From: JAOUJD01 sp963726405
GTDB taxonomy: Bacteria > Pseudomonadota > Gammaproteobacteria > Burkholderiales > Burkholderiaceae_F
Direction: 5' to 3'
Length of the DNA stretch: 64,000 bases
Assembly (NCBI GenBank): GCA_963726405.1
Contig: CAVSCF010000010.1
Location: 37,189-101,188 of the forward strand
Each line of letters opens with the position of its first letter. Position 1 is the first letter of the stretch. Below, in pieces: positions 34,288 to 44,110 of this stretch. The notes below the pieces were generated by a model. That model searched no databases and had not been told where the DNA came from. It saw only the letters and a program-made list of their open reading frames with translations. The position numbers and the translations under genes are program-made.

Positions 34288-35475
34288 ATGGCGCATCGCT
34301 TCTGCCGTGGACCCGCCGCGCGCACCACGCGCGGCCTGGCGATGCTTTCGCTGGCCGCGGTCATCAGCCTCGCGGCCGGATGTTCGTGGATACCGACCTG
34401 GCTCGGTGGCACGCCGAGCAAGGGGGCCCAGGCCGCTCCGCTGCCGGAGTTCAAGCCGACGCTGACGACGCGCATCGCCTGGCGCACGAACGTCGGATCG
34501 GCACGCGGCGCCTTCCTGCAGCCCGCCGTCCTCGAGAACGCCATCTTCGCCGCCTCGGGCGAAGGCAATATCGTCCGCCTCGCACCGGCCACGGGCGAGG
34601 TCGTGTGGACCACCGACGCGAAGTCCAGGATTTCGGGTGGCGTCGGCAGCGACGGGTTCATCGTCGCGGTCGGCACCGCGCGCGGCGAGGTCCTCACCTT
34701 CGGTGCCGACGGCAAGCCGCTCTGGCGTGCGCAGGTTCTGGGCGAAGTGCAGTCGCCACCGCTGGTCGGGCGCGGCCTCGTGGTCGTGCGCGCGAGCGAC
34801 TTCCGCGTCACCGCCTTCGACGCCGAAACCGGACGCCGGCGCTGGTCCTACCAGCGGGCGACGACACCCCTGACCCTCCGTGGACCGAGCGAGATGGCTT
34901 TCGCCGGCGACCAGGTGGTGGCCGGCTTTCCCAGCGGACGCCTCGTTGCGCTCGCCAGCGCGAGCGGCGCGGTGCGCTGGGACGTCGGCGTGTCCGAGCC
35001 GCGCGGCGCGACCGAGGTCGAGCGTCTCGCCGACGTGATGGGCCAGCCGCTGGTGGCGGCGGGCGACGTGTGCGCCGCGTCCTACCAGGGCCGCCTCGCG
35101 TGCTTCGAAGCGGCCAACGGCGCCCTGCGCTGGGCGCGCGACCTGTCGGCGATGACCGGGCCGGGCGGCGACGATCAGCGCCTGTTCGTGGTCGACGCCA
35201 AGTCGCACGTGCACGCGTACTCCCGCACCGCCGGAGCCAGCGCCTGGCTGCAGCAGAAGCTCGAGAAGCGCGACCTGGCCGGGCCGCTCGCGCTGCGCCG
35301 CGCGGTCGTGACCGGCGATTTCCAGGGCTATGTGCACTTCCTGTCTCCGGACGACGGCGCCTTCATCGGGCGCGTGGAACTCGGAAGCGCCATCGTTGCC
35401 GCGCCACGCGCGTTTGGCGGCGGTGCGGTGGTGCAGACGCAGGACGGCGTCGTCGCCCTGATCAACATTGAATAG
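34288..35475 (+). CDS. bamB: Outer membrane assembly lipoprotein BamB
   Basis: A 395-residue protein with a signal peptide ending in lipobox LAAGC (Cys32) and a beta-propeller of PQQ-like repeats (for example GEVVWTTDAKS, GKPLWRAQV, GRRRWSYQ, GALRWARD). It is a component of the BAM complex that inserts beta-barrel proteins into the outer membrane. The signal N-region is long (about 15 polar residues); ATG 34288 has AGGAGA upstream. Begins 11 bases after yfgM. Confidence 0.94.
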   Translation: MAHRFCRGPAARTTRGLAMLSLAAVISLAAGCSWIPTWLGGTPSKGAQAAPLPEFKPTLTTRIAWRTNVGSARGAFLQPAVLENAIFAASGEGNIVRLAPATGEVVWTTDAKSRISGGVGSDGFIVAVGTARGEVLTFGADGKPLWRAQVLGEVQSPPLVGRGLVVVRASDFRVTAFDAETGRRRWSYQRATTPLTLRGPSEMAFAGDQVVAGFPSGRLVALASASGAVRWDVGVSEPRGATEVERLADVMGQPLVAAGDVCAASYQGRLACFEAANGALRWARDLSAMTGPGGDDQRLFVVDAKSHVHAYSRTAGASAWLQQKLEKRDLAGPLALRRAVVTGDFQGYVHFLSPDDGAFIGRVELGSAIVAAPRAFGGGAVVQTQDGVVALINIE

Positions 35476-35496
35476 CCGCTCTCGCGCTTCTTCATC

Positions 35497-36840
35497 GTGA
35501 AGCCGGTCGTCGCGCTCGTCGGGCGCCCCAATGTCGGCAAATCCACGCTGTTCAACCGGCTGACGCGCTCGCGGTCCGCGCTCGTCGCCGATTTCCCGGG
35601 GCTCACGCGGGACCGTCACTACGGCGAAGGCCGCGGCGGGCCGCGCGACTACATCGTGATCGATACGGGCGGCTTCGAGCCCGTGAACGCCGAAGGCATC
35701 ATCCGGGAGATGGCGGCGCAGGCCGAGCAGGCGATCGCCGAGAGCGATGTCATCGTGTTCGTTCTGGATGCCCGCGAAGGGCTCACCGCGCAGGACCGGC
35801 GCATCGCGGAACGGCTGCGCGTGACGGGCCGGCGCATCGTGCTCGCCGTCAACAAGGCCGAAGGCCTGCGCCCGGAAGCGGTCGTCGAGTTCCACGAACT
35901 CGGCCTCGGCGATCCGTTGATGGTGTCGGCTTCGCACGGCGAGGGCGTTCGCGACCTGATGGAGCACGCCCTGGCTCCCTTCATCGAGGAGAAGGGCGAG
36001 GACCCGGAGGACGGAGCCGAAGCCGACGAAGCCATCAACCGGCGCGTGCGGGTGGCGGTGGTCGGCCGACCGAACGTCGGGAAATCCACGCTCGTCAACG
36101 CGCTGCTTGGCGAGGAGCGGGTGATCGCCTTCGACCAGCCGGGCACGACGCGCGATTCGATCGAAGTGGAGTTCGAGTTCCAGGGCCAGCCGTTCACCCT
36201 GATCGACACCGCCGGCATCCGGCGGCGCGGCAAGGTGTTCGAGGCCATCGAGAAGTTTTCCGTCGTCAAGACACTGCAGTCGATCGCCGACTGCAACGTC
36301 GTCATCCTCCTGCTCGATGCCGCCTCCGAGATCGCCGACCAGGACGCGCACATCGCCGGCTTCATCCTCGAGAGCGGCCGCGCACTGGTGGTGGCGGTCA
36401 ACAAGTGGGACGGGCTCGACGACTACCAGCGCGACCGCATCAAGCGCGAGATCGACCGCAAGCTGCACTTCCTGCGCTGGGCGCGCGTGCACCACATTTC
36501 GGCGCTGAAGAGGAGTGGGCTGGGTGCGTTGATGCGGTCCGTGGTCGAGGCGCACAAGGCCGCATTCGCGAAACTGCCGACGCCCAAGCTGACGCGAGCC
36601 CTCATTGCCGCGGTCGCCCGCCAGCAACCCGCGCGTGCGGGGCATTCGCGCCCGAAACTGCGGTACGCGCACCAGGGCGGACACAATCCGCCGATCATCG
36701 TGGTGCACGGCAATTCGCTGGGCCAGGTCTCCGAAGCCTATCGCCGTTACCTCGAAGGGCAGTTCCGCGAACACTTCGAACTGACCGGCACCCCGTTGCG
36801 CGTCGAGTTCCGTACAAGCAAAAACCCTTACGTCGCCTGA
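35497..36840 (+). CDS. der: Ribosome-associated GTPase Der (EngA)
   Basis: A 447-residue protein with two tandem GTPase domains: G1 motifs GRPNVGKST at residues about 8 and 187, DTGG and DTAG for G3, NKAE and NKWD for G4, then a KH-like C-terminal domain. Essential for 50S assembly. Starts at GTG 35497, 21 bases after bamB. Confidence 0.97.
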   Translation: MKPVVALVGRPNVGKSTLFNRLTRSRSALVADFPGLTRDRHYGEGRGGPRDYIVIDTGGFEPVNAEGIIREMAAQAEQAIAESDVIVFVLDAREGLTAQDRRIAERLRVTGRRIVLAVNKAEGLRPEAVVEFHELGLGDPLMVSASHGEGVRDLMEHALAPFIEEKGEDPEDGAEADEAINRRVRVAVVGRPNVGKSTLVNALLGEERVIAFDQPGTTRDSIEVEFEFQGQPFTLIDTAGIRRRGKVFEAIEKFSVVKTLQSIADCNVVILLLDAASEIADQDAHIAGFILESGRALVVAVNKWDGLDDYQRDRIKREIDRKLHFLRWARVHHISALKRSGLGALMRSVVEAHKAAFAKLPTPKLTRALIAAVARQQPARAGHSRPKLRYAHQGGHNPPIIVVHGNSLGQVSEAYRRYLEGQFREHFELTGTPLRVEFRTSKNPYVA

Positions 36841-36984
36841 CCCCGGCAAGTGGCAGCGGCGTGGCTTTTGCTTTACATTGAAACGACCTGTTTCGTCCCC
36901 ACTTCCCGGAGGACGGACGGTTCGGCCGGCAGTCTTTTTCCCCTCCGACCACGACAACAAGCGTCATAAAGCGCTGGAGTAAAC

Positions 36985-37218
36985 ATGAGCAATAAAGGGC
37001 AACTCTTACAAGACCCGTTTCTGAACGCGCTGCGCAAGGAACACATTCCGGTGTCGATCTACCTCGTCAATGGCATCAAGCTCCAGGGCCAGATCGAGTC
37101 GTTCGACCAGTACGTGGTCCTGCTGCGCAATACGGTCACGCAGATGGTCTACAAGCACGCCATCTCGACCGTGGTCCCGGCGCGGCCCGTCAACCTCGCC
37201 TCGGAGAGCGAAACCTGA
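36985..37218 (+). CDS. hfq: RNA chaperone Hfq
   Basis: A 77-residue Sm-like protein: Sm1 (DPFLNALRKEHIPVSIYLVN) and Sm2 (YKHAISTVVP with the KH pair), with a short tail. Forms hexamers that pair small RNAs with mRNAs. TGGAG lies 5 bases before the ATG. The 144-base gap after der probably contains its promoter; nothing else is visible there. hfq-hflX-hflK-hflC follow in the standard order. Confidence 0.98.
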   Translation: MSNKGQLLQDPFLNALRKEHIPVSIYLVNGIKLQGQIESFDQYVVLLRNTVTQMVYKHAISTVVPARPVNLASESET

Positions 37219-37229
37219 GCGTCTTTCAG

Positions 37230-38384
37230 GTGGACTCCGGACGCGCCGGGCAGCCCTCGCGCGCCTTCCTGGTCAGCGTCGCCATCGGTCGCCGCGACGA
37301 TCCCGACGCCGCCGAGGAATTGAGGCAGCTGGTTGAATCGGCCGGCATCGCGCCCGCCGGGCGCGTTGCCGTGCGCCGCGATCGCCCGGACCCGGCCCTG
37401 TACATCGGTTCCGGCAAGGTCGAAGAGATCAAGGCCGAGGCGCTTGCCGCCGACGCCGGGTTCGTGGTCTTCGACGTCGCGTTGTCACCGGCGCAGCAGC
37501 GCAACCTCGAGCGTGCGCTCGATCTCTGGGTGCTCGACCGCACCGCGCTGATCCTCTACATCTTCTCCCGTCGCGCGAAGAGCCGGGAAGGCAAACTGCA
37601 GGTCGAACTCGCGCAGCTCGAACACCTGTCGACGCGGCTGGTGCGGGGCTGGTCCCACCTGGAACGACAGCGCGGCGGTCTCGGCAAGACCGGGGGTCCG
37701 GGCGAGAAGCAGATCGAGCTCGACCGCCGGATGATCGGAGCGCGCGTGCGCCAGTTGCGCGACCGCCTGAAGCAACTCGAAAAGCAGCGTCGCACGCGCC
37801 GTCGCGCGCGTTCCCGTCGCGAAGTGCTGTCGGTGTCCCTCGTGGGCTACACCAATGCCGGCAAGTCGACACTGTTCAACGCGCTCACGCGCGGCAGCGC
37901 GTATGCGGCCGACCAGCTCTTCGCGACGCTCGACACGACCTCGCGTCGCGTCCACATCGGCGAGGACGTGGAGGCGGTGCTGTCCGACACCGTCGGGTTC
38001 ATCCGGGGCCTGCCGCACCAGTTGATCGAGGCGTTCAAGTCGACGCTCGACGAGACCGCCGAGGCCGACCTGCTGCTGCATGTCGTCGACGCCGCGTCGC
38101 CCGCGCGCGACGAGCAGATGGCGGAGGTCGACCGGGTGCTCGAGGAGATCGGCGCGGCCGCCGTGCCGCGCATCATCGTCTTCAACAAGATCGACCTGGC
38201 CGACCGCGAGCCGGGCGTCGTGCGGGACCCCTGTGATACGATCGAATCAGTCGCGGTAAGCGCGCGCACGGGTGCCGGTCTGGACCTGTTGCGAGGCGCA
38301 ATCGCTGAATTTTCGCGGCGTTCGACCGCTGAAGAACCATCCTCCGACGAAGCTCCCTCCTGGTCGCGCGCAGCAACGGCGTAG
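37230..38384 (+). CDS. hflX: GTPase HflX
   Basis: A 384-residue protein: N-terminal HflX domain with YIGSGKVEEIKAEA and the linker GGLGKTGGPGEKQIELDRR, then a GTPase domain (G1 GYTNAGKSTLFN, G3 DTVGFIRGLPH, G4 FNKIDL). HflX splits or rescues stalled ribosomes after heat stress. Starts at GTG 37230, 11 bases after hfq. Confidence 0.95.
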   Translation: MDSGRAGQPSRAFLVSVAIGRRDDPDAAEELRQLVESAGIAPAGRVAVRRDRPDPALYIGSGKVEEIKAEALAADAGFVVFDVALSPAQQRNLERALDLWVLDRTALILYIFSRRAKSREGKLQVELAQLEHLSTRLVRGWSHLERQRGGLGKTGGPGEKQIELDRRMIGARVRQLRDRLKQLEKQRRTRRRARSRREVLSVSLVGYTNAGKSTLFNALTRGSAYAADQLFATLDTTSRRVHIGEDVEAVLSDTVGFIRGLPHQLIEAFKSTLDETAEADLLLHVVDAASPARDEQMAEVDRVLEEIGAAAVPRIIVFNKIDLADREPGVVRDPCDTIESVAVSARTGAGLDLLRGAIAEFSRRSTAEEPSSDEAPSWSRAATA

Positions 38385-38444
38385 CCCGATCCGGTACGCT
38401 ACGCGGCTGGTTTCAATGAACTTTCTCCTTCGCTAGGAAATCCG

Positions 38445-39692
38445 ATGTCACTGAACGACCCCCAATGGGGCCGGGGTGGCGGTTCCAACAGTTCGAACGA
38501 TGGCGACCGCGACGAGCGCAAGCCCCAGCGACCCGGCAATGACGGGCCGCCGGACCTGGATGAACTGTGGCGTGACTTCAATCGTCGCCTGAACAACCTG
38601 TTCGGTCGCAAGGGCGGAGGTCGTCCGTCCGGGGGCGGCGGCGGTTTCGGCGGCCTGCGTCCCAATGGCAAGGGCGCCGGCATCGGGCTCGGCGCCGTTC
38701 TCGCCGTCATCGCGCTCATCTGGCTCGGCAGCGGGTTCTACATCGTTCCAGAGGGCCAGGTCGGCGTGGTGACCACGTTCGGCAGGTACACCGAAACGAC
38801 GCGGCCGGGCTTCCGCTGGCGCATGCCGTGGCCCGTGCAGAACAGCGAACTCGTCGACATCCTCTCGCTGCGGCGGGCCGAAGTCGGCGTGCGCGGCCGT
38901 CCCGAGCGGCTCAAGGAAGCGCTGGTGCTCACCGACGACGAGAACATCGTCGACATCCAGTTCGAGGTCCAGTACCGGATCAAGGACGACGGCGCGACCG
39001 ACTACCTCTTCAACAGCCGCAACCCGACGGCTGCCGTGATCCAGGCGGCGGAATCGGCAATGCGCGAAGTCGTTGGCCGCAAGACCATGGACTCGGTGCT
39101 GTACGAGTCGCGCCAGGAGATCGCGATCGAAGTGCGCGAGCGGATGCAGCAGATGCTCGACCGCTACGGCACCGGGATCCTCGTGTCGACCGTGGCAATC
39201 CAGAACGCGCAGCCGCCCGAGCAGGTGCAGGCGGCGTTCGACGACGCCGTGAAGGCGGGCCAGGACCGCGAGCGTCAGATCAACGAAGGGCAGGCGTACG
39301 CCAACGACGTCGTGCCGAAGGCGCGCGGCTTCGCCTCGCGCCTGATGCAGGAAGCCGAGGGGTACCGGACGCGGATCGTCGAGTCCGCTCAGGGCGATGC
39401 CTCGCGTTTCCGCCAGATCCTCGCCGAGTACCAGAAGGCCCCGGGCGTGACGCGCGATCGCATGTACATCGACACGATGCAGCAGGTCTTCAGCAACACG
39501 ACCAAGGTCATGGTGGACACCCGGCAGAGCAACCAGCTGCTGTACCTGCCGTTCGACAAGCTGATGCAGCAGGCGCTGCAGGACGCGGCCACGCCGCGCC
39601 CCGCGCCGCCGGCTGCCGAAACTCCGCCGCCGGCGGAAACGACGCGCGGCCGCGATACGTCGCTGCGCAGCCGCGACCGCGACACACGCTGA
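38445..39692 (+). CDS. hflK: FtsH protease modulator HflK
   Basis: A 415-residue membrane protein: a Gly/Asn-rich cytoplasmic N-terminus, one membrane helix (about 86-106) and a periplasmic SPFH/prohibitin domain (VPEGQVGVVTTFGRYTET, through about 355), with a Pro-rich tail. With HflC it forms a cage around FtsH and tunes its proteolysis. A 10-base gap leads to hflC. Confidence 0.95.
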   Translation: MSLNDPQWGRGGGSNSSNDGDRDERKPQRPGNDGPPDLDELWRDFNRRLNNLFGRKGGGRPSGGGGGFGGLRPNGKGAGIGLGAVLAVIALIWLGSGFYIVPEGQVGVVTTFGRYTETTRPGFRWRMPWPVQNSELVDILSLRRAEVGVRGRPERLKEALVLTDDENIVDIQFEVQYRIKDDGATDYLFNSRNPTAAVIQAAESAMREVVGRKTMDSVLYESRQEIAIEVRERMQQMLDRYGTGILVSTVAIQNAQPPEQVQAAFDDAVKAGQDRERQINEGQAYANDVVPKARGFASRLMQEAEGYRTRIVESAQGDASRFRQILAEYQKAPGVTRDRMYIDTMQQVFSNTTKVMVDTRQSNQLLYLPFDKLMQQALQDAATPRPAPPAAETPPPAETTRGRDTSLRSRDRDTR

Positions 39693-39701
39693 GGAAAGCC
39701 G

Positions 39702-40592
39702 ATGAACCGTATCCTTGCCTTCGTGGTCGGCGCCGTCGTGCTCGCCGTGATCGTTCGCGCCAGCACGTTCGTCGTTGACCAGCGCCAGAACGCCATCGTG
39801 TTCCAGCTCGGCCAGATCACGCGCGTCATCACCGAGCCGGGCCTGTACTTCCGTATTCCGCTGGTCCAGAACGTCGAGTACCAGGACCGCCGCATCCTGA
39901 CGATCGACACGCCGGTGGCCGACCGCGTTCAGACCGCCGAGAAGAAGAACCTGCTGATCGACTCGTTCGTGCGCTGGCGGATCAGCGAGCCGCGCGCCTT
40001 CCGGGTGAGCTTTCCGTCCGGCGAGCGCGCCGCCGAGGAGCGGATCTCGACCCTCGTGCGCGATGCGCTCAACTACGCGGTGAACCGGCGCACGGTCAAC
40101 GAGATCACCTCGCGCCAGCGCGAGAAGGCAATGGAGGAGATCCGTCTCGCCGTCCAGGAGGCGACCAAGAATCTCGGCGTCGAGATCGTCGACGTCCGAC
40201 TCAAGCGCATCGACTTCGTGCCGGAGATCAGCGAATCCGTCTTTCGGCGCATGGAGGCCGAACGCAAGCGGGTCGCCAACGAGCAGCGCTCCATCGGGTC
40301 TGCGGAGGGCGAGAAGATCCGCGCCGACGCCGACCGCCAGCGCGAAGTGCTGCTCGCCGAGGCCTATCGCGACGCGCAGAAGATCAAGGGCGACGGCGAC
40401 GCCCGGGCGTCCGCCATCTATGCGCAGGCGTTCGGACAGAATCCGGAGTTCGCGCAGTTCTATCGCAGTCTCGAGGCCTATCGCGCGGCCTTCAAGAGCC
40501 GCAGCGACCTCATGGTGATCGACCAGTCGTCCGATTTCATGAAGTTCATGAAGGGGCCGAACCCGGCCACGGGCAAGCCCGCAGCGCGCTGA
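39702..40592 (+). CDS. hflC: FtsH protease modulator HflC
   Basis: A 296-residue SPFH-family partner of HflK with an N-terminal membrane anchor (residues 4-21) and the prohibitin-like domain (VVDQRQNAIVFQLGQITRVI, then GLYFRIPLVQNV). GGAAAGC precedes the ATG. The stop overlaps the DUF2065 start by one base. Confidence 0.95.
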   Translation: MNRILAFVVGAVVLAVIVRASTFVVDQRQNAIVFQLGQITRVITEPGLYFRIPLVQNVEYQDRRILTIDTPVADRVQTAEKKNLLIDSFVRWRISEPRAFRVSFPSGERAAEERISTLVRDALNYAVNRRTVNEITSRQREKAMEEIRLAVQEATKNLGVEIVDVRLKRIDFVPEISESVFRRMEAERKRVANEQRSIGSAEGEKIRADADRQREVLLAEAYRDAQKIKGDGDARASAIYAQAFGQNPEFAQFYRSLEAYRAAFKSRSDLMVIDQSSDFMKFMKGPNPATGKPAAR

Positions 40593-40777
40593 TGTGGAGC
40601 GCGCTCGGTCTGGCGTTGGCCCTGATGCTGGTGCTCGAGGGCGTCCTGCCGCTCGTGGCGCCCGCGTCCTGGCGCCGAATGTTCAGTCGTGTGACCGAAC
40701 TCAACGATGGCCAGATCCGTTTCTTCGGCCTGATCGCCGTGGGCGGTGGCGCGCTATTGTTCTGGCTTCAGAGCTGA
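40592..40777 (+). CDS. DUF2065 small membrane protein
   Basis: A 61-residue protein with two membrane helices and the DUF2065 pattern (LEGVLPLVAPASWRRMF, then GLIAVGGGALLFWL). It is usually found between hflC and hisZ or purA; function unknown. The start overlaps the hflC stop (TGATG). Confidence 0.9.
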   Translation: MWSALGLALALMLVLEGVLPLVAPASWRRMFSRVTELNDGQIRFFGLIAVGGGALLFWLQS

Positions 40778-40805
40778 CCCACCACTCCCGCCCAATCGCA
40801 TTCCG

Positions 40806-40828
40806 AGGCGCCTGACCGGCGCCTTTTC
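40806..40828 (+). terminator. Hairpin with short T run before hisZ
   Basis: Stem AGGCGCC / GGCGCCT, 5-base loop, then TTTT. It ends 8 bases before the hisZ ATG, so hisZ transcripts coming from hflC must pass through it. Confidence 0.55.
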
Positions 40829-40836
40829 ATGTCGCC

Positions 40837-41997
40837 ATGCCGCGCTGGCTCCTGCCCGAAAACATTTCCGACGTCCTGCCGCTGGAGGCGCGACGCGTGG
40901 AGGAACTGCGGCGTGCGCTGCTCGACCTCTACCGCGGCTACGGGTACGAGCTCGTCATCCCGCCGCTGATCGAGTATCTCGATTCGCTGCTCACGGGCAC
41001 GGGAAGCGACCTCGACTTGCGGATGTTCAAGCTCACCGACCAGGCGAGCGGCCGCATGCTCGGCTTGCGGGCGGACGCGACGCCGCAGGTGGCACGGATC
41101 GATGCCCACATCCTGAACCGCCCGGGCGTCGCCCGGCTCTGCTACGCCGGCAGCGTGCTGCACGCGCGCCCGCTGCATCCGCTGGCCTCGCGCGAGCCGC
41201 TGCAGGTCGGCGCCGAGCTCTACGGACTCGCAGGACCCGACGCGGACGCCGAGGTGATCGAACTCGCCGTGGCGTCGCTGCGGCTCGCGGGACTGTCGAG
41301 GGTCCACCTGGATCTGGGCCACACCGGCGTCGTGCGCGCGCTGCTCGATCTCGCGCGTCCCGCCGCGGGCGCGGTCGACGAACTGCTGGCCGCGCTCGGC
41401 GCCAAGGACGAACCGGCCTTGCGAGTCCTCGTCAACGGCATGCCGGGCGAGGCCGGGAGCGCGCTGCTCGAACTGGTCGGTCTGAACGGCGGATCCGAGG
41501 TCCTCGAGCGGGCGCGATCGAAGCTGCCGCGCTTGCCCCTGATCAGTGCCGCGCTCGACGAACTGGCGACAATCGCGCGGGGCAGTGGCGCCGACGTGTC
41601 GTTCGACCTGTCCGACGTGCATGGGTACCGGTATCACACCGGCATCACGTTCGCGGTTCATGTCGAAGGCTTGCCGAGCGCGGTGCTCCGCGGCGGGCGG
41701 TACGACGACATCGGCAAGGCATTCGGGCGGGCCCGTCCGGCGGTCGGGTTCTCGATCTACCTGAGGGAGCTCGCGCGCCTCGGCCAGAATGGCGTTCAGC
41801 ACGCCATCCTGGCGCCGGCGGGAAACGATCCTGCGTTGCGCGCGTTCGTGCGGCAACTGCGGGAGGCGGGCGAGGTGGTGGTGCAGGCGCTGCCCGGCGA
41901 GGCGGAACAGGCGGGCGATTTCGTGTTCGACCGCGAAATTGCGCAGCAGAACGGCAACTGGAGCGTGGTGGCGCGTGCTGCGTCCCCGGCGAAATAG
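40837..41997 (+). CDS. hisZ: ATP phosphoribosyltransferase regulatory subunit
   Basis: A 386-residue HisRS paralog lacking the anticodon-binding domain and starting MPRWLLPENISDVLP. It retains class II core segments (LRADATPQVARI, YGLAGPDADAEVIELA, GGRYDDIGKAFG) but serves as the regulatory partner of short-form HisG in histidine synthesis rather than charging tRNA. HisZ followed by purA is a betaproteobacterial arrangement. Confidence 0.94.
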   Translation: MPRWLLPENISDVLPLEARRVEELRRALLDLYRGYGYELVIPPLIEYLDSLLTGTGSDLDLRMFKLTDQASGRMLGLRADATPQVARIDAHILNRPGVARLCYAGSVLHARPLHPLASREPLQVGAELYGLAGPDADAEVIELAVASLRLAGLSRVHLDLGHTGVVRALLDLARPAAGAVDELLAALGAKDEPALRVLVNGMPGEAGSALLELVGLNGGSEVLERARSKLPRLPLISAALDELATIARGSGADVSFDLSDVHGYRYHTGITFAVHVEGLPSAVLRGGRYDDIGKAFGRARPAVGFSIYLRELARLGQNGVQHAILAPAGNDPALRAFVRQLREAGEVVVQALPGEAEQAGDFVFDREIAQQNGNWSVVARAASPAK

Positions 41998-42005
41998 GAA
42001 CATCG

Positions 42006-43298
42006 ATGGCACAAAACGTAGTCGTCGTCGGCACGCAGTGGGGTGACGAAGGCAAGGGCAAGATCGTCGACTGGCTGACCGAGGAGGTCGACGGCGTCGT
42101 TCGCTTCCAGGGTGGCCACAACGCCGGGCACACGCTCGTCATCAACGGGAAGAAGACGATCCTGCGCCTGATCCCGTCGGGCATCCTGCGGCCGGCCACC
42201 CGGTGCTACATCGGCAATGGCGTGGTGCTTTCGCCGACCGCGTTGCTGACCGAAATCGACGAACTGCAGGCCGCCGGCGTCGACGTCGCGTCGCGCATGG
42301 CGATCAGCGGCAACTGCCCGTTGATCCTCGAGTACCACGTGGCGCTGGACAAGGCACGCGAGGGCCGGCGGGGGGATTCCAAGATCGGCACGACCGGCCG
42401 CGGCATCGGCCCCGCCTACGAGGACAAGGTCGGTCGACGCGCGGTGCGCGCCCAGGACCTCTTCGATCCAGCGCACTTCGGGCACCAGGTGCGCGAGGCG
42501 CTCGACTTCCACAACTTCGTGCTCGGCAAGTACTTCGGCACGGCCACGGTGGATCCGCAGAAGGTGATCGACGAGACGCTCGCGCTGGCCGATCGCCTGC
42601 GCCCGATGATCACGGACGTTTCGTATCGATTGAACAAGGTGATGGCGGCCGGACAGCGGTTGCTGTTCGAGGGCGCGCAGGGCACGCTGCTCGACGTCGA
42701 CCATGGAACCTACCCGTACGTCACGTCCAGCAACACGGTGGCCGGGGCGGCGGCAGCCGGCGCGGGCGTCGCGCCGCAGCGGCTCGACTACGTGCTCGGG
42801 ATCACCAAGGCCTACTCGACGCGGGTCGGATCGGGGCCGTTCCCCACCGAACTCACGGACGAGACCGGTCTGCATCTGCGCGAGAAAGGCCAGGAGTTCG
42901 GCTCCGTGACCGGCCGTCCGCGCCGCTGCGGCTGGTTCGACGCCGCGGGCCTGAAGCGCGCGGTGCAGTTGAATGGCACGTCCGGGTTGTGCATCACCAA
43001 GCTCGACGTCCTCGACGGCCTGCCGACGGTGCGCCTGAACACCGGCTACCGGATGGGCGGCGAGTCCATCGACATCCTGCCGTACGGTGCGGAGGCGGTG
43101 GCGCGCTGTGAACCGGTGTATGAGGATTTCCCCGGCTGGAGCGAATCGACCTTCGGCGTGCGCAAGTGGGACCAGTTGCCGGCCAACGCCCGTCGCTACC
43201 TCGGGCGGCTGTCCGAAGTGCTCGGCGTGCCGCTCGACCTCGTCTCGACCGGTCCCGACCGCGACCAGACCATCGTGCTGCGCCATCCCTTCCACTGA
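42006..43298 (+). CDS. purA: Adenylosuccinate synthetase
   Basis: A 430-residue enzyme that makes adenylosuccinate from IMP, aspartate and GTP. Signatures: GTQWGDEGKGKIVDWL at the N-terminus, GGHNAGHT, the IMP-binding TGRGIGPAYEDKV, and GSVTGRPRRCGWFD. ATG 42006 follows AATAGGAACATCG. It begins 8 bases after hisZ. Confidence 0.98.
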   Translation: MAQNVVVVGTQWGDEGKGKIVDWLTEEVDGVVRFQGGHNAGHTLVINGKKTILRLIPSGILRPATRCYIGNGVVLSPTALLTEIDELQAAGVDVASRMAISGNCPLILEYHVALDKAREGRRGDSKIGTTGRGIGPAYEDKVGRRAVRAQDLFDPAHFGHQVREALDFHNFVLGKYFGTATVDPQKVIDETLALADRLRPMITDVSYRLNKVMAAGQRLLFEGAQGTLLDVDHGTYPYVTSSNTVAGAAAAGAGVAPQRLDYVLGITKAYSTRVGSGPFPTELTDETGLHLREKGQEFGSVTGRPRRCGWFDAAGLKRAVQLNGTSGLCITKLDVLDGLPTVRLNTGYRMGGESIDILPYGAEAVARCEPVYEDFPGWSESTFGVRKWDQLPANARRYLGRLSEVLGVPLDLVSTGPDRDQTIVLRHPFH

Positions 43299-43318
43299 GG
43301 TCCGCGCCCGCGCTGGAA

Positions 43319-43840
43319 ATGAAGGACCTTTACGTCAGCTGGGACGAATACCACGGCCTGGTCGAGCAACTCGCGCTCGCGGTCCACGAGTCCGGCTGGC
43401 GTTTCGACTCGCTGCTGTGCCTGGCGCGTGGCGGGCTGCGCGTGGGCGACATCATCTCGCGCATCTACGACATGCCGCTCGCGATCCTCGCGGCCAGTTC
43501 CTACCGTGCGGCGGCCGGCACGGAGCAGGGCACGCTCGACATCGGCGAGTTCATCACGATGACCGGTGGCTCGCTGACCGGCCACCTGCTGCTGGTCGAC
43601 GACCTGGTCGACTCGGGCGTCACGCTGACGCGCGTGATCGATCACCTGCAGCAGCGTTATCCCGCGGTCACCGACGTACGCACGGGCGTGATTTGGTACA
43701 AGGCTTGCTCGACGTTCCGCCCCGACTACTACGTGCAGCACCTGCCGACGAACCCGTGGATCCATCAGCCCTTCGAGGTCTACGACGCGATGGGACCGGA
43801 AAAGCTGGCGGCGCGGCTGCGCAGCCGGGGCCGTTCCTGA
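43319..43840 (+). CDS. Purine phosphoribosyltransferase (HGPRT-like)
   Basis: A 173-residue type I phosphoribosyltransferase with the PRPP-binding loop LLVDDLVDSGVTL (residues about 90-102) and the N-terminal YVSWDEYHGLVEQLA pattern of the Gpt/hypoxanthine-type family. It most likely salvages hypoxanthine, guanine or xanthine. Position 20 bases after purA fits a role in purine metabolism; the exact base cannot be decided from the sequence. Confidence 0.85.
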   Translation: MKDLYVSWDEYHGLVEQLALAVHESGWRFDSLLCLARGGLRVGDIISRIYDMPLAILAASSYRAAAGTEQGTLDIGEFITMTGGSLTGHLLLVDDLVDSGVTLTRVIDHLQQRYPAVTDVRTGVIWYKACSTFRPDYYVQHLPTNPWIHQPFEVYDAMGPEKLAARLRSRGRS

Positions 43841-43868
43841 GGCTGTCTCCGTGGTCGTCTGCAAAAAC

Positions 43869-43895
43869 AAAAAGCCGGCCAAGGCCGGCTCTTTG
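43869..43895. terminator. Bidirectional terminator between the phosphoribosyltransferase and tRNA-Leu
   Basis: Stem AGCCGGCC / GGCCGGCT with an AA loop, flanked by A-rich sequence on the left and TCTTT on the right, placed between convergent genes. Confidence 0.7.
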
Positions 43896-43907
43896 CGACA
43901 ATAGTGC

Positions 43908-43993
<86 letters not shown>

Positions 43994-44110
43994 GAGGGCG
44001 ACCCTGAATTGACCCCGATTGAGTTGACCCCAATCGACTTCAAAATCAAGGCAAGCCGCAAATTTTAGCGGCGAAGCCGTTGATGTCAAATTGAACCTAC
44101 CGCCGGTGCA

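Noticed and set aside
33898..36960. A 1020-codon open frame on the minus strand across yfgM, bamB and der
   Set aside because: Shadow of three firmly identified genes.
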